Of a DNA stretch of 64,000 nucleotides, positions 8,485-17,003 are shown one piece after another (positions within the stretch are counted from its first letter, which is position 1; the number at the start of each line of letters is the position of its first letter). This DNA comes from Xylophilus sp042867185 (lineage in GTDB: Bacteria > Pseudomonadota > Gammaproteobacteria > Burkholderiales > Burkholderiaceae_C). The position numbers and the translations under genes are program-made. The stretch is taken from contig JBHZQV010000022.1 in the NCBI GenBank assembly GCA_042867185.1, positions 1 to 64,000 of the forward strand, given 5' to 3'. The notes below the pieces were generated by a model. The model saw nothing but the letters and a program-made list of their open reading frames with translations, was not told where the DNA came from and did not search any database.

Positions 8485-9321
8485 ATGAACCACCTCGAAC
8501 CCGACACCCTTGCGCCTTCGGCGGCGCAGGCGAACGCCATGCCGGCGGTGGACATCCTCTCCGTCGAGAAGACCTACCCCAACGGCACGCAGGCGCTGCT
8601 GCCGGTGGATCTGCGCATCGAGGAGGGCGAGTTCGTCACCCTGCTCGGCCCCTCGGGCTGCGGCAAGAGCACGCTGCTGAAGATGGTGGCCGGCCTGCTG
8701 GAGCCCACCGACGGCCGGCTGCTGCTCTGGCGCAAGCCGGTGGAGCAGCTGGACACGACCGGCCGCAAGATGGCCTTCGTGTTCCAGTCGCCCACGCTGA
8801 TGCCCTGGGCCAGCGTGCGCACCAACGTGCGGCTGCCGCTGGACCTGGCGGGCGTGGAGCGCAAGGCGGCCGATGCGCGCGTCGCCGAGGCGCTGGCGCT
8901 GGTGGGCCTGGCGAAGTTCGCCGACGCGCTGCCCCGGGCGCTGTCGGGCGGCATGCAGATGCGCGTCTCGATCGCGCGCGGCCTGGTGACGCAGCCCGAC
9001 CTGCTGCTGATGGACGAGCCCTTCGGCGCGCTCGACGAGATCACCCGCCACAAGCTCGACGCCGAGCTGCTCGACCTGTGGCGCCGCAAGAAGCTCACCG
9101 TGGTCTTCGTCACCCACTCGATCCACGAGGCGGTGTTCCTGTCGAGCCGCGTGGTGATGATGGCCGCCCGGCCGGGCCGGGTGGTGGAGCAGTTCAGCAT
9201 CGACGCGCCCTACCCGCGCACCGCCGATTTCATGGTCTCGCCGGAGTTCGCCCGCTATGCGCGGCAGCTGCAGGACAGCCTGCTGCGGGCCAGCGAGAGC
9301 ACCGAGGAGGAGGCGGCATGA
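8485..9321 (+). CDS. ABC transporter ATP-binding protein (nitrate/sulfonate/taurine type)
   Basis: A 278-aa ATPase: Walker A GPSGCGKSTLL (about 53-63), Q-loop VFQSPTLMPW, signature LSGGMQMRVSIARGL (about 152-166), Walker B LLLMDEPFGALD (about 173-184) and switch FVTHSIHEAVFL. This matches the SsuB/TauB group that partners NMT1-type binding proteins. The stop overlaps a 22-codon frame (ATGA at 9318) that leads into the permease. Confidence 0.92.
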   Translation: MNHLEPDTLAPSAAQANAMPAVDILSVEKTYPNGTQALLPVDLRIEEGEFVTLLGPSGCGKSTLLKMVAGLLEPTDGRLLLWRKPVEQLDTTGRKMAFVFQSPTLMPWASVRTNVRLPLDLAGVERKAADARVAEALALVGLAKFADALPRALSGGMQMRVSIARGLVTQPDLLLMDEPFGALDEITRHKLDAELLDLWRRKKLTVVFVTHSIHEAVFLSSRVVMMAARPGRVVEQFSIDAPYPRTADFMVSPEFARYARQLQDSLLRASESTEEEAA

Positions 9322-9386
9322 GCGCCCGACCGACCCTTCTGCGCAGGGCCCGCATCGCCCCGCGCCGCACGGAGGTGGCCCGATGA
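9318..9386 (+). CDS. 22-codon coupled minigene (uncertain)
   Basis: The ATG overlaps the ATPase stop (ATGA) and the TGA overlaps the permease ATG (again 4 bp). The 22-aa product is very basic (eight Arg). It could be a translational-coupling leader that carries ribosomes across the 61-bp gap, or a remnant of an older permease start. I do not recognise the peptide, and it may not be functional as a protein. Confidence 0.3.
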   Translation: MSARPTLLRRARIAPRRTEVAR

Positions 9387-10339
9387 GCGCCATGCAGCAA
9401 GCACGGAGTTTTCCGGCAGAGGCGCCGGCGGCATCGGCCGACCCGATGCAGGCCGCGGTGCCGGCAATGCCGGTGGCTGCGGTGCCCGTAGCACCGGTCT
9501 TCCGCGCGCCGCCCGCCGGCTGGAAGCCGCCGGCCCGCGCCGCGGTGCGGGTGCCGCTGATGCAGCAGCCCCGGGTGCAGCGCGTGGTGTATCCGCTGCT
9601 GGTCGGCGTGGTGCTGGTGGCCGTCTGGCAGGCCCTGGTCACCGGGCTGGAGCTGCCGCCCTACCTGGTGCCCTCGCCGCTGCTGATGCTGCAGACGCTG
9701 TTCACCGACTGGGCGCCGCTGGGCCTGGCGCTGTGGGTGACGGTGAAGATCACGCTGCTGGCCTTCGTCGCCGCCACGGCGATGGGCGTGCTGGTGTCCT
9801 TCGTCTTCGTGCAGAGCCGGCGGATCGAGACGGCGCTGTTCCCCTATGCGGTGCTGCTGCAGGTCACGCCCATCGTGGCGGTGGCGCCGCTGATCATCAT
9901 CTGGGTGCGCGACCCGCTCGCCTCGATGGTGATCTGCGCGACGCTGGTGGCGCTGTTCCCGATCATCAGCAACACCACGCTGGGCCTGCGCAGCATCGAC
10001 CCCGACCTGCTCGCCTACTTCCAGCTGAACCGTGCCGGCCGCTGGCAGCAGCTGGTGCGGCTGCGCATCCCGAGCGCGCTGCCGTACTTCTTCGGCGGGC
10101 TGCGCATCTCCAGCGGCCTGGCGCTGATCGGCGCGGTGGTGGCCGAGTTCGTGGCCGGCACCGGCGGCAGCGGCGCGGGGCTGGCCTACCAGATCCTGCA
10201 GGCGGGCTTCCAGCTGAACATTCCGCGCATGTTCGCCGCGCTGCTGCTGATCTCATTGACCGGCGTGGCGCTGTTCGCCGCCATGTCGTGGCTCACCCGC
10301 CGGGCGCTCGGCGCCTGGCATTCTTCGGAGACCCCATGA
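9383..10339 (+). CDS. ABC transporter permease
   Basis: A 318-aa integral membrane permease of the BPD_transp_1 type with about six transmembrane segments from residue 70 onward and the EAA-like loop LLAYFQLNRAGRWQQLVRLRIPSALPYFF (split here: LLAYFQLNRAGRW then QQLVRLRIPSALP). The first 70 residues form an unusual Ala/Pro-rich cytoplasmic extension. It is the only permease of this transporter and so probably forms a homodimer. The ATG at 9383 overlaps the minigene stop; the stop overlaps the next ATG. Confidence 0.9.
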   Translation: MSAMQQARSFPAEAPAASADPMQAAVPAMPVAAVPVAPVFRAPPAGWKPPARAAVRVPLMQQPRVQRVVYPLLVGVVLVAVWQALVTGLELPPYLVPSPLLMLQTLFTDWAPLGLALWVTVKITLLAFVAATAMGVLVSFVFVQSRRIETALFPYAVLLQVTPIVAVAPLIIIWVRDPLASMVICATLVALFPIISNTTLGLRSIDPDLLAYFQLNRAGRWQQLVRLRIPSALPYFFGGLRISSGLALIGAVVAEFVAGTGGSGAGLAYQILQAGFQLNIPRMFAALLLISLTGVALFAAMSWLTRRALGAWHSSETP

Positions 10340-11730
10340 ACGCCATCGCCGACACCGCCATCGACCGCCTGCAGGATGCCCTGCCCGATGCCGACTGGAT
10401 CACCGACGCCTCCCGCGTCGCCCGCCTGTCGCAGGACTTCGCCTGGTACAGCCCGGTGCTCAAGCGCCAGCTGGCCGACAAGCGCGCCGACATCGCGGTG
10501 CGCCCCCGCACCGAGGACGAGATCCGCAGCGTGGTGGCGGCCTGCGCCCGGGAGGGCATCCCGATCACCCTGCGCGGCAGCGGCACCGGCAACTACGGCC
10601 AGTGCATCCCGCTGCAGGGCGGCCTGGTGCTGGACCTGTCGGCCTACAACGGCTTCGGCTGGGCACGGGACGGCGTGGGCCGCGCGCAGGCCGGCATCCG
10701 GCTGGCGGCCTTCGACGACGAGGCGCGGCCCCACGGCTGGGAGCTGCGCTGGCTGCCCTCCACCTACCGCAGCGCCACGCTGGGCGGCCTGTACGGCGGC
10801 GGCTTCGGCGGTGCCGGCTCGGTCACCTACGGGCCGCTGGCGGCGCCCGGCAACGTGCTGGGCGTGCGGGTGATGACGGTCGAGCCCGAGCCCCGGGTGC
10901 TGGAGCTGCGCGGTGCCGAGGCCCTGCTGCTGCACCACACCTACGGCACCAACGGCATCGTGCTGGAGCTGGAGGTGGCCCTGGCCCCCGCCACGCCGTG
11001 GACCGAATGCATCGCCGTCTTCGAGGCGGGCGACGCGGGCTACGCCGCCGCCCTGGAGTGCGCCGGCAGCCTCGCCGCCGCGCCGGGCATCGTGAAGAAA
11101 GAGGTGTGCTTCCTGGGCGCGCCGGTGCCCGACTACATGGCCTCGCTCGCCGAATGGCTGCCCGCCGGCTGCCACGCGCTGCTGCTGTCGGTCGCGCCGC
11201 AGTCCGAGCCCACGGTGCAGGAAATGGTCGCGGCGCGCGGCGGCCGCATCGGCTACCGCAAGGACGCCGAGGCGGTGCGCACCGGCAAGAAGACGCTGCT
11301 GGAGTACACCTGGAACCACACCACCCTGCACGCGATGAAGGTCGACCCGACCCTCACCTACCTGCAGACCGGCTTCGACCCCCTGCGCCACCGCGAGCAG
11401 GTGCTGGCGCTGGAAAAGGCGCTGGGCGGCGAGGTGCTGATGCACCTGGAGTTCCTGCGCACCAAGGACGGCGCCGCCACCTGCAGCGGCCTGCAGCTGG
11501 TGCGCTTCACCACCGAAGCGCGGCTCGAAGAGATCATGCAGATCCACCGCGACCACGGGGTGCACATCAACAACCCGCACGTCTATGTCGTCGAGGACGG
11601 CAAGCAGGGCCGGATCGACCCGGCGGTGGTGGAGATGAAGGCCCGCTTCGATCCGCAGGGGCTGCTGAACCCGGGCAAGCTGCGCGGGTGGGAGCAGCGG
11701 CTGGCAGGCGCCGCGGCTGCCGTGGGCTGA
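10336..11730 (+). CDS. FAD-binding oxidoreductase (GlcD/VAO family)
   Basis: A 464-aa flavoprotein. The FAD_binding_4 (PCMH) domain covers about 40-220: VRPRTEDEIRSVVAACARE, TLRGSGTGNYGQ and GGLYGGGFGGAGSVTYG bind the FAD diphosphate. The C-terminal domain ends with RFDPQGLLNPGKL, typical of the glycolate-oxidase/VAO group. It couples to the permease by a 4-bp overlap, which makes it the last gene of the amidohydrolase operon. It would oxidise a hydroxy- or amino-acid intermediate; electron acceptor and substrate are unknown. Confidence 0.88.
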   Translation: MNAIADTAIDRLQDALPDADWITDASRVARLSQDFAWYSPVLKRQLADKRADIAVRPRTEDEIRSVVAACAREGIPITLRGSGTGNYGQCIPLQGGLVLDLSAYNGFGWARDGVGRAQAGIRLAAFDDEARPHGWELRWLPSTYRSATLGGLYGGGFGGAGSVTYGPLAAPGNVLGVRVMTVEPEPRVLELRGAEALLLHHTYGTNGIVLELEVALAPATPWTECIAVFEAGDAGYAAALECAGSLAAAPGIVKKEVCFLGAPVPDYMASLAEWLPAGCHALLLSVAPQSEPTVQEMVAARGGRIGYRKDAEAVRTGKKTLLEYTWNHTTLHAMKVDPTLTYLQTGFDPLRHREQVLALEKALGGEVLMHLEFLRTKDGAATCSGLQLVRFTTEARLEEIMQIHRDHGVHINNPHVYVVEDGKQGRIDPAVVEMKARFDPQGLLNPGKLRGWEQRLAGAAAAVG

Positions 11731-11731
11731 T

Positions 11732-11787
11732 TGCTATCGAATGTATAGCTGCCTGCCGGCCTGCGGCGCCGGCTGCCGGCACATTTC
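11732..11787 (+). repeat. GCTATC-type dispersed repeat, copy 2
   Basis: TTGCTATCGAATGTATAGCT begins directly after the FAD-oxidase stop codon, followed by GCCGGC-rich dyads and GGCACATTTCG. It has the same layout as copies at 19364 and 46704. It lies between convergent genes. Confidence 0.65.
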
Positions 11788-11835
11788 GTTCATGAATCTG
11801 CCGGCGACGGGCTCGCCGCCGCACCGGCCGCCCGC

Positions 11836-12186
11836 CTAGCAGCCCGCGCACGCCAGCGCGGCCAGCGCCACCGCGCCGGCCGCCATGGCCAGGCCGGTCG
11901 CCCGGCGCGGTGCATAGCTCATCACCAGCACGACCACCCAGGCGCCGGCGGTCAGGACGCCGAACCACAGCACCCAGCCCTGGGCCGCGCCGCGCAGATG
12001 GCAGCAGACCGCCAGCGACACCAGCAGGGCCACGGCCCCGGCGGCGCGCATCCAGGGACGGCGGCGGCCCGGCTCGCGGCCGCGGCCGAAGCTGTCTTCG
12101 TAGTGCCGGTCCATAGCCAGGCCGAGGGCTAAAAAGCCGCTGACGGCGGCGGCGAAAGAGGCGGCGGTGAGCAGGCCCGCGTTCAC
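11836..12186 (-). CDS. DUF3325 family small membrane protein
   Basis: A 116-aa protein with three hydrophobic stretches (about 3-25, 45-65, 70-112) and the DUF3325 pattern LGLAMDRHYEDSFGR. The start is GTG at 12186, overlapping the PepSY gene's TGA by 4 bp (GTGA), so the two are coupled. DUF3325 members sit with PepSY and DUF3649 proteins beside siderophore-receptor genes; a role in iron uptake or ferric reduction is inferred from that context only. Confidence 0.8.
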   Translation of the reverse strand: MNAGLLTAASFAAAVSGFLALGLAMDRHYEDSFGRGREPGRRRPWMRAAGAVALLVSLAVCCHLRGAAQGWVLWFGVLTAGAWVVVLVMSYAPRRATGLAMAAGAVALAALACAGC

Positions 12187-13886
12187 CGGGCGGCCCCCAG
12201 GTCGCGGCGGGAAGAAGGCGACGGGCCGCCGTCGGGCACCACCGGCGAGGCCGGAGCCCGGGCCGCCGGCAGCGGTGCCGGCGTGGACGCCGCCGTGCGC
12301 GCCTGGGCCGCCGGCTTGCGCCGGCCGACCCACCACGCGCTGGCGCCCAGCGCCAGGCCCAGGGCCAGGCAGACCAGGTCGAACCCGGCCACCGGCCACA
12401 GGCCCTGCGCGATCGACACGCCCAGGTGGCTGTCGGTGGTGGCCGCGTTGAGCAGCGGCACGCCGGCGAACAGCGCGGCGCCGGTCCACAGCTGCGCCTG
12501 CCACATCCGCCGCGCGGGCCAGGCCAGCCCGGCGACGGCGGCCAGCGCCCAGGCGCCGAAGAAGCCGGTGATCTCGGCCTGCGCCCGGTCGGCCAGGCCC
12601 ACCGGCAGCAGGCGGTTGGCCCAGAAATAGGCGGCGAAGGCGATCGGCAGGCCGGCGATGGCCGCCAGGTTGAGGCCGTCGACCAGCCGCAGGCCGAAGC
12701 CGACGCGGCCGCCGTGCTTGAGTGCCTTGGCGTATTTCTGCCGCTCCTTCACCGCCCACAGCAGCAGGCCGGTCGCCACCATCACGCAGCCCGCCAGGCC
12801 CGAAAGAAAGAACAGCCCGCGCAGCAGCGGGTGGGAGAAGCGGCCGATGTGCAGGCCGTACAGCACGCCGCGCGTCTCGGCCGCGGGCCGCACCGTGTCG
12901 CCGCTGGTCGAGAGCAGCGCGCCGGTGGCGCCGTCGAACACCATCGACGGCTGGTCGGACGACAGGTCGTGCCCGTCCTGCCGGGTGAGGGTGATGCGGG
13001 CGTTGGCGTCGTTGGGGTGGATCACCTGCAGCCGGCCGACCCGGGCGCCCTCGCCCCAGTGCGCCCGGGCCTGCGCCAGCAGCGGCGCCACCGGCACCAG
13101 CGCGGCGGCGATGCCCGCGGGCTTCTCGTCGCGGGCGGCGGTGGCGGGGAACATCTCGGCGGTGAAGGCCTTCTCGTCGCCCTTGTACACGGCCTGCGGG
13201 CCCCAGGGCATCAGCATGAACATCAGCGTGACCAGGCCGGTGTAGGTGATCATCAGGTGGAAGGGCAGCGCCAGCACCGCGGTGGCGTTGTGCGCGTCCA
13301 GCCAGCTGCGCTGGCCCTTCTTCGGCCGGAAGGTGAAGAAGTCCTTGAAGATGCGCTTGTGGGTCACGATGCCGCTGACGATCGCCACCAGCATGCACAT
13401 CGCGCAGAAGCTGACGATCCAGCGCGCCCAGATCGCCGGCATGTAGTGCAAGTCGAAGTGCAGCCGGTAGATGAACTCGCCGCCCCGGGTGGCGCGGGCG
13501 GTGCCGGCCTCGGCCCCGGTGGCCGGGTCGACCGAGGCACTGCCGAAGGCCGCGCGCCGGGGTTTGGCCGCGCCGGGTGCCAGCGGCGCGGGCTTCGGGT
13601 TCCAGAAGAGGCGGGCCGTCGGCTCGCGGTCGGTCGGCAGGCTGACGAACCAGCGCACCGCGCCGGGCGCGCGCTGCTGCAGGAACGCCACCGCGCGCGT
13701 GGCCGCCTCGTCTTCCGGCACCGGCTGCGAGGTGGCCCGGTGCAGCTCGGGCCGCATCCAGAAGCTGATCTCGTCCTTGAAGTAGGCGCCGGTGCCCGCG
13801 CAGAACACCAGAAACAGCACCCAGCCCACCAGCAGGCCCGACCAGGTGTGCAGCCAGGCCATCGACTGCCGGAAACCGTCCTTCAT
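12183..13886 (-). CDS. PepSY-associated TM protein (putative iron-related reductase subunit)
   Basis: A 567-aa inner-membrane protein. The N-terminal helix WLHTWSGLLVGWVLFLVFCAG (about 9-29) has the His typical of PepSY_TM proteins. Further helices lie near 160-185 (IVSFCAMCMLVAIVSGIVTHK), 200-230, 345-370 and the C-terminal half. HxxK/H-rich segments such as LDAHNATAVLALPFH may bind heme. Such proteins are thought to be ferric-siderophore reductases. The ATG at 13886 overlaps the DUF3649 stop (ATGA), which excludes the longer frame to 14282. The C-terminus is Ala/Pro-rich. Confidence 0.85.
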   Translation of the reverse strand: MKDGFRQSMAWLHTWSGLLVGWVLFLVFCAGTGAYFKDEISFWMRPELHRATSQPVPEDEAATRAVAFLQQRAPGAVRWFVSLPTDREPTARLFWNPKPAPLAPGAAKPRRAAFGSASVDPATGAEAGTARATRGGEFIYRLHFDLHYMPAIWARWIVSFCAMCMLVAIVSGIVTHKRIFKDFFTFRPKKGQRSWLDAHNATAVLALPFHLMITYTGLVTLMFMLMPWGPQAVYKGDEKAFTAEMFPATAARDEKPAGIAAALVPVAPLLAQARAHWGEGARVGRLQVIHPNDANARITLTRQDGHDLSSDQPSMVFDGATGALLSTSGDTVRPAAETRGVLYGLHIGRFSHPLLRGLFFLSGLAGCVMVATGLLLWAVKERQKYAKALKHGGRVGFGLRLVDGLNLAAIAGLPIAFAAYFWANRLLPVGLADRAQAEITGFFGAWALAAVAGLAWPARRMWQAQLWTGAALFAGVPLLNAATTDSHLGVSIAQGLWPVAGFDLVCLALGLALGASAWWVGRRKPAAQARTAASTPAPLPAARAPASPVVPDGGPSPSSRRDLGAAR

Positions 13887-14266
13887 GCCGCCGTCCCCGG
13901 AAAGTAGAAATGCACCGCCAGCACCGCGCCCATCACCGCCGCCGGCACCAGCAGCCCGCGCCAGGCGCTCCAGGCGCTGCGGGCGGCGAACACCCACATC
14001 ACCGCGCAGGGGTACACCACGAAGGCCACCAGCGTGCCGGCGACGGCCGCCTCGACCCGGGTCGTCGGCAGCAGCACCGCCAGCACCGCCGCCGACAGCC
14101 CCGACACCGCATAGCCCCCCCCGATCGCCGCCACCGCCCGCACCGCCACCCCCGCGCGGTAGCGCAGCCCCTCGCCGCCCACCGGCAGCCAGCGGTGCCG
14201 CGTCGAGCGCGAACGCTCCGCCTGCAGCGCAGCCGGCGAAGGATGGGGCGGAACGACAGGACTCAT
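13883..14266 (-). CDS. DUF3649 family membrane protein
   Basis: A 127-aa protein with a ~40-residue polar N-terminus and three hydrophobic helices (about 42-60, 68-92, 100-124). The RAVAAIGGGYAVSGL and AFVVYPCAVMWVFAARSA segments fit DUF3649, a small partner of PepSY proteins. It is first in a coupled trio DUF3649-PepSY-DUF3325, downstream of DUF4198. Confidence 0.82.
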   Translation of the reverse strand: MSPVVPPHPSPAALQAERSRSTRHRWLPVGGEGLRYRAGVAVRAVAAIGGGYAVSGLSAAVLAVLLPTTRVEAAVAGTLVAFVVYPCAVMWVFAARSAWSAWRGLLVPAAVMGAVLAVHFYFPGTAA

Positions 14267-14318
14267 GCGAGGAAATCAGCAACTACGGCGAAAACGGCGG
14301 CGGTCTTCACCCCAGGGC

Positions 14319-14404
14319 GACCGCGGATCCGGCTCCGCCGGTCCGCCGGTAGCGCCCCCGGAAGGGGGTAGGCGAAGACACGCAGTGCGAAGCCTGGGGG
14401 AGAG
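14319..14404 (-). repeat. CCCCCAGGCT stop-adjacent repeat, copy B
   Basis: Read on the minus strand it starts right after the TAG of the DUF4198 gene (GCTCTCCCCCAGGCTTCGC) and ends in the AGCCGGATCCGCGG dyad. Same element as at 8360, 30 and 63.7 kb. Confidence 0.78.
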
Positions 14405-15034
14405 CTAGTTCTTTATGAAGGTCAAGGTCGCGACGTGCCGGGTCTGGGTGTACGGCTTGCCGTCCCAGGTGCCCGCGCCGTCCTTGTCCAGGTGGCCGAT
14501 CTCCGCCACGTACTGGCCCGGCCACGGCGTCTGCAGCGTGACTTTGCCTTCCTTGTCGGTCTTGAACTTCTTCTCCCACTTGGGCGGGCCGAAGAGCACC
14601 ACTTCCTTGTCGGCCAGGGGCTGGCCCGAGAGCATCAGCACGAAGGTGTCTGCGCCCGGCTGCACCGGCACCAGCTCCAGCGGGTTGCGCGGCTGCGTCT
14701 CGGTGCGGCCGGCCTTGGCCTGGTAGAGGCTGATCACGCCCTTGTCGCTGACATAGCCGCCCACCAGCCGCGCATCCGCGTTCGGCGCGGCCTGGAACTG
14801 CAGGCTGTCGTTGTGGCGGGTGACCGGCAGCAGCTTGCCGTCGGGTGCCGGCGCGCGGGGCGCGGTCACCAGCTTCAGGTAGCCGGATTCGGTCTCCCGC
14901 ACATCGTCGGCCCATTCGCCGAAGTAGGCCTTGGCCGTGCCGTCGGCCGCGACCGGGTCGAGCCAGACGAAGTGGGCCTGCGCCAGGCCGGAGGCGGCCA
15001 GCAGTGCGGCGAGCAGGGGGGATCTGAACTTCAT
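14405..15034 (-). CDS. DUF4198 domain periplasmic protein (nickel/iron-uptake associated)
   Basis: A 209-aa exported protein; the signal peptide is residues 1-20 (ending GLAQA-HF). The mature N-terminus HFVWLDP and the beta-rich layout (GYLKLVTAPRA, GADTFVLMLSGQPLADKEV, TQTPWPGQYVAEIGH) fit DUF4198, a periplasmic family found with metal and siderophore transport genes. ATG 15034 has a strong AGGAGT binding site. It precedes the DUF3649-PepSY-DUF3325 genes on the same strand, with a repeat copy between. Confidence 0.85.
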   Translation of the reverse strand: MKFRSPLLAALLAASGLAQAHFVWLDPVAADGTAKAYFGEWADDVRETESGYLKLVTAPRAPAPDGKLLPVTRHNDSLQFQAAPNADARLVGGYVSDKGVISLYQAKAGRTETQPRNPLELVPVQPGADTFVLMLSGQPLADKEVVLFGPPKWEKKFKTDKEGKVTLQTPWPGQYVAEIGHLDKDGAGTWDGKPYTQTRHVATLTFIKN

Positions 15035-15182
15035 GGAAGACTCCTGGGGAAGGGTCGGTGGGATGGGCGGTGTGGATGCCGCACGGGGCTCGGCGGGCGG
15101 GGGGGAGCAACAGAAGCAGAAGCAGAAGCGGCGAAGCCGACCAGTGCTGCCACCACCGCGCCCACACACGAGCGTTAACGCG

Positions 15183-15206
15183 AATTGTTCTTATTATGCA
15201 CAATTA
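15183..15206 (-). promoter_or_regulatory. Possible Fur box upstream of the DUF4198 gene
   Basis: On the minus strand CATAATAAGAACAATT matches the core of the Fur consensus (ATAATGAGAATCATT) at about 12 of 15 positions, and AATTGT/ACAATT arms flank it. The site is 150 bp upstream of the DUF4198 start, where an iron-regulated promoter is expected. A CAGAAG triplet hexamer repeat (15111-15128) lies between it and the gene. Confidence 0.35.
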
Positions 15207-15321
15207 AGATGCGCACGGGTGGAAATCCGCGCGTGCGTGCAGCGTCGATCCGCCCCTGATCCCTGTAGGAGAGTTCCGACACGTTAAGCTAGCGCTTTCC
15301 TTTGGATACTAAAAGAAAGAC

Positions 15322-16506
15322 ATGCTTTCCAACGTGGACGCCGATCGCAGCCAGGACGCGGTGATGAACATCAAGGCCGTGCCGTCGATCCTGAAGATCG
15401 TGCGGGCGCAGACCGGGATGCGCTTCGTGACGGTGGCCTGGGTCACCGAATCCCGCTGGCGCGCCTGCGCCGTGCTGGACGAGCTGGGCCTCGGCGTGCG
15501 GGTGGGCGACGAGCTCGACGTCGACACCACCCTCTGCAAGGACGTCCTGGCCACCCACGCGGCGGTGGCGTTCGACGATGCGCATGTCCACCCGGTGTAT
15601 GCGACGCACCGCACGCCCCGCATCTATGGCTTCCGGTCGTATGTGTCGCAGCCGATCATCCTGGCCGACGGCACCCACTTCGGCAATCTCTGCGCGCTGG
15701 ATGCCGAGGTGCGGGACGCCACCAGCGCCAAGGCGCAGGCGGTCATCGGGTCGTGCGCCGCCATCCTGGCCAAGCTGCTCGACGACGAGGCCGACGCCTA
15801 CCGGACGCAGCGGGCCCTCGCCGACGCGACGTCGACCGGCGGTGCGCGCGAGCAGTTCCTGGCCGTGGTGGCGCACGACCTGCGCAACCCTCTGTCCACG
15901 ATGCACACCGCCGCCGAGATCATGCTGCGGGGCGCCGAGCCCAAGGCCGCGCGCATCGGCATCCGCCTCAAGGCCAGCGCCCAGCGCATGACGCGCCTGA
16001 TCGACGATCTGGTCGATTTCTCGAAAGGCCGCGCGGGCTCGGCGATCACCGTCGTCATGGCGGCGCACACCGACCTGTCGGAACTGCTCGAAGCGGTCGT
16101 CGACGAGGCCCGCGACGCGCACCCCGCGCTGCGCTTCGTCTCGTCGATCGCCCTGGGCGGACCGGTGCTGTGCGACGCGCCGCGGCTGCAGCAGCTGCTG
16201 TCGAACCTGCTCGGTAACGCGGTGGCCTACGGCGACAACACCTCGCCCGTCGAAGTGAAGGCCTGGATCGACCAGGGACAGGCCTGCGTGACCGTCACCA
16301 ACGCCGGCGAGGTCATACCGGGCGACGTGCTGGACCGGGTGTTCGACGCCTTCTACCGCGGCACGTCGTCCGGCAGCACGAGCATGGGTCTGGGCCTGAG
16401 CATCTGCGCGCAGATCGCGAAAGCCCACGGCGGCCATCTGTCGGCCGAATCCTCGCGCGCATCGGGGACGCGGTTCGAACTCCGGTTCCCCGTCGCGCAG
16501 GGCTGA
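15322..16506 (+). CDS. Soluble GAF-domain sensor histidine kinase (orphan)
   Basis: A 394-aa cytoplasmic kinase with no transmembrane segment. The GAF domain covers about 20-155 (IVRAQTGMRFVTVAWV, GFRSYVSQPIILADGTHFGNLCALD). The HisKA H-box is VAHDLRNPL with His185, the N-box NLLGNAVAYGD (about 300) and the G-box GLGLSICAQIAKAHGG (about 357-372). The layout resembles light- or redox-sensing GAF kinases. No response regulator gene lies beside it; neighbours are iron-uptake genes on the opposite strand. Confidence 0.9.
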   Translation: MLSNVDADRSQDAVMNIKAVPSILKIVRAQTGMRFVTVAWVTESRWRACAVLDELGLGVRVGDELDVDTTLCKDVLATHAAVAFDDAHVHPVYATHRTPRIYGFRSYVSQPIILADGTHFGNLCALDAEVRDATSAKAQAVIGSCAAILAKLLDDEADAYRTQRALADATSTGGAREQFLAVVAHDLRNPLSTMHTAAEIMLRGAEPKAARIGIRLKASAQRMTRLIDDLVDFSKGRAGSAITVVMAAHTDLSELLEAVVDEARDAHPALRFVSSIALGGPVLCDAPRLQQLLSNLLGNAVAYGDNTSPVEVKAWIDQGQACVTVTNAGEVIPGDVLDRVFDAFYRGTSSGSTSMGLGLSICAQIAKAHGGHLSAESSRASGTRFELRFPVAQG

Positions 16507-16540
16507 TCAGCGCCCCGGCACCGGCAGCGCCTGGCCCGGC

Positions 16541-16897
16541 TCAGCCGCCATGCACGATCCCGCAGCGGGTCAGGTGGGCCTTCCAGCTGGTCAGCGGGCC
16601 GATCTGGCCGTCGGGCACGCATTCCAGCAGGCAGTGCAGCACCGCGCCGTAGCTGGCGAGGGGCAGGCGCACCATCAGCCGGACATGGGGCGTGCCGCTG
16701 CTGCAGGTGGCATGGGCGTGGAGCAGCGGCTCGCAGCGCAGCACGCCGGTGCCGGGACAGGCGGCCAGCGCGCGGCGGACGGCGCAGGCGTCGGTCGAGG
16801 CGACGGTGACGTCGAGCACCTGGAACACCGTCTTGTTGCGGGTGTCGCGGGTGTCGCGGGCGGCACCGGGCGGGTAGCGGTAGGCAGCGTAGGCCAT
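16541..16897 (-). CDS. Hypothetical protein, 118 aa, beside siderophore receptor
   Basis: I do not recognise this family firmly. It has no signal peptide or membrane helix. The N-terminus carries an RDTRDTR tandem from a duplicated 9-bp unit; the rest (FQVLDVTVASTD, HVRLMVRLPLASYGAVLH, LECVPDGQIGPLTSWKAHL) reads like an ACT-sized alpha/beta fold, with four Cys. ATG 16897 has AGGAAA two bases before it. Codon use matches its neighbours. It lies just downstream of the TonB receptor on the same strand and may be co-transcribed with it. Confidence 0.6.
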   Translation of the reverse strand: MAYAAYRYPPGAARDTRDTRNKTVFQVLDVTVASTDACAVRRALAACPGTGVLRCEPLLHAHATCSSGTPHVRLMVRLPLASYGAVLHCLLECVPDGQIGPLTSWKAHLTRCGIVHGG

Positions 16898-17003
16898 GGT
16901 TTCCTGAACGGAAAAGAACAGGCATCCAGTGTGGGCGGCGGCCCGTCAAAACGGTGCAAAGCCCGCGCGGGCGGGTGCAAAGGCGGCGTAAAAACCGGGC
17001 GGC

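Noticed and set aside
15111..15128. CAGAAG x3 hexamer repeat as a phase-variation switch
   Set aside because: Only three units, outside coding sequence; too short to claim switching.
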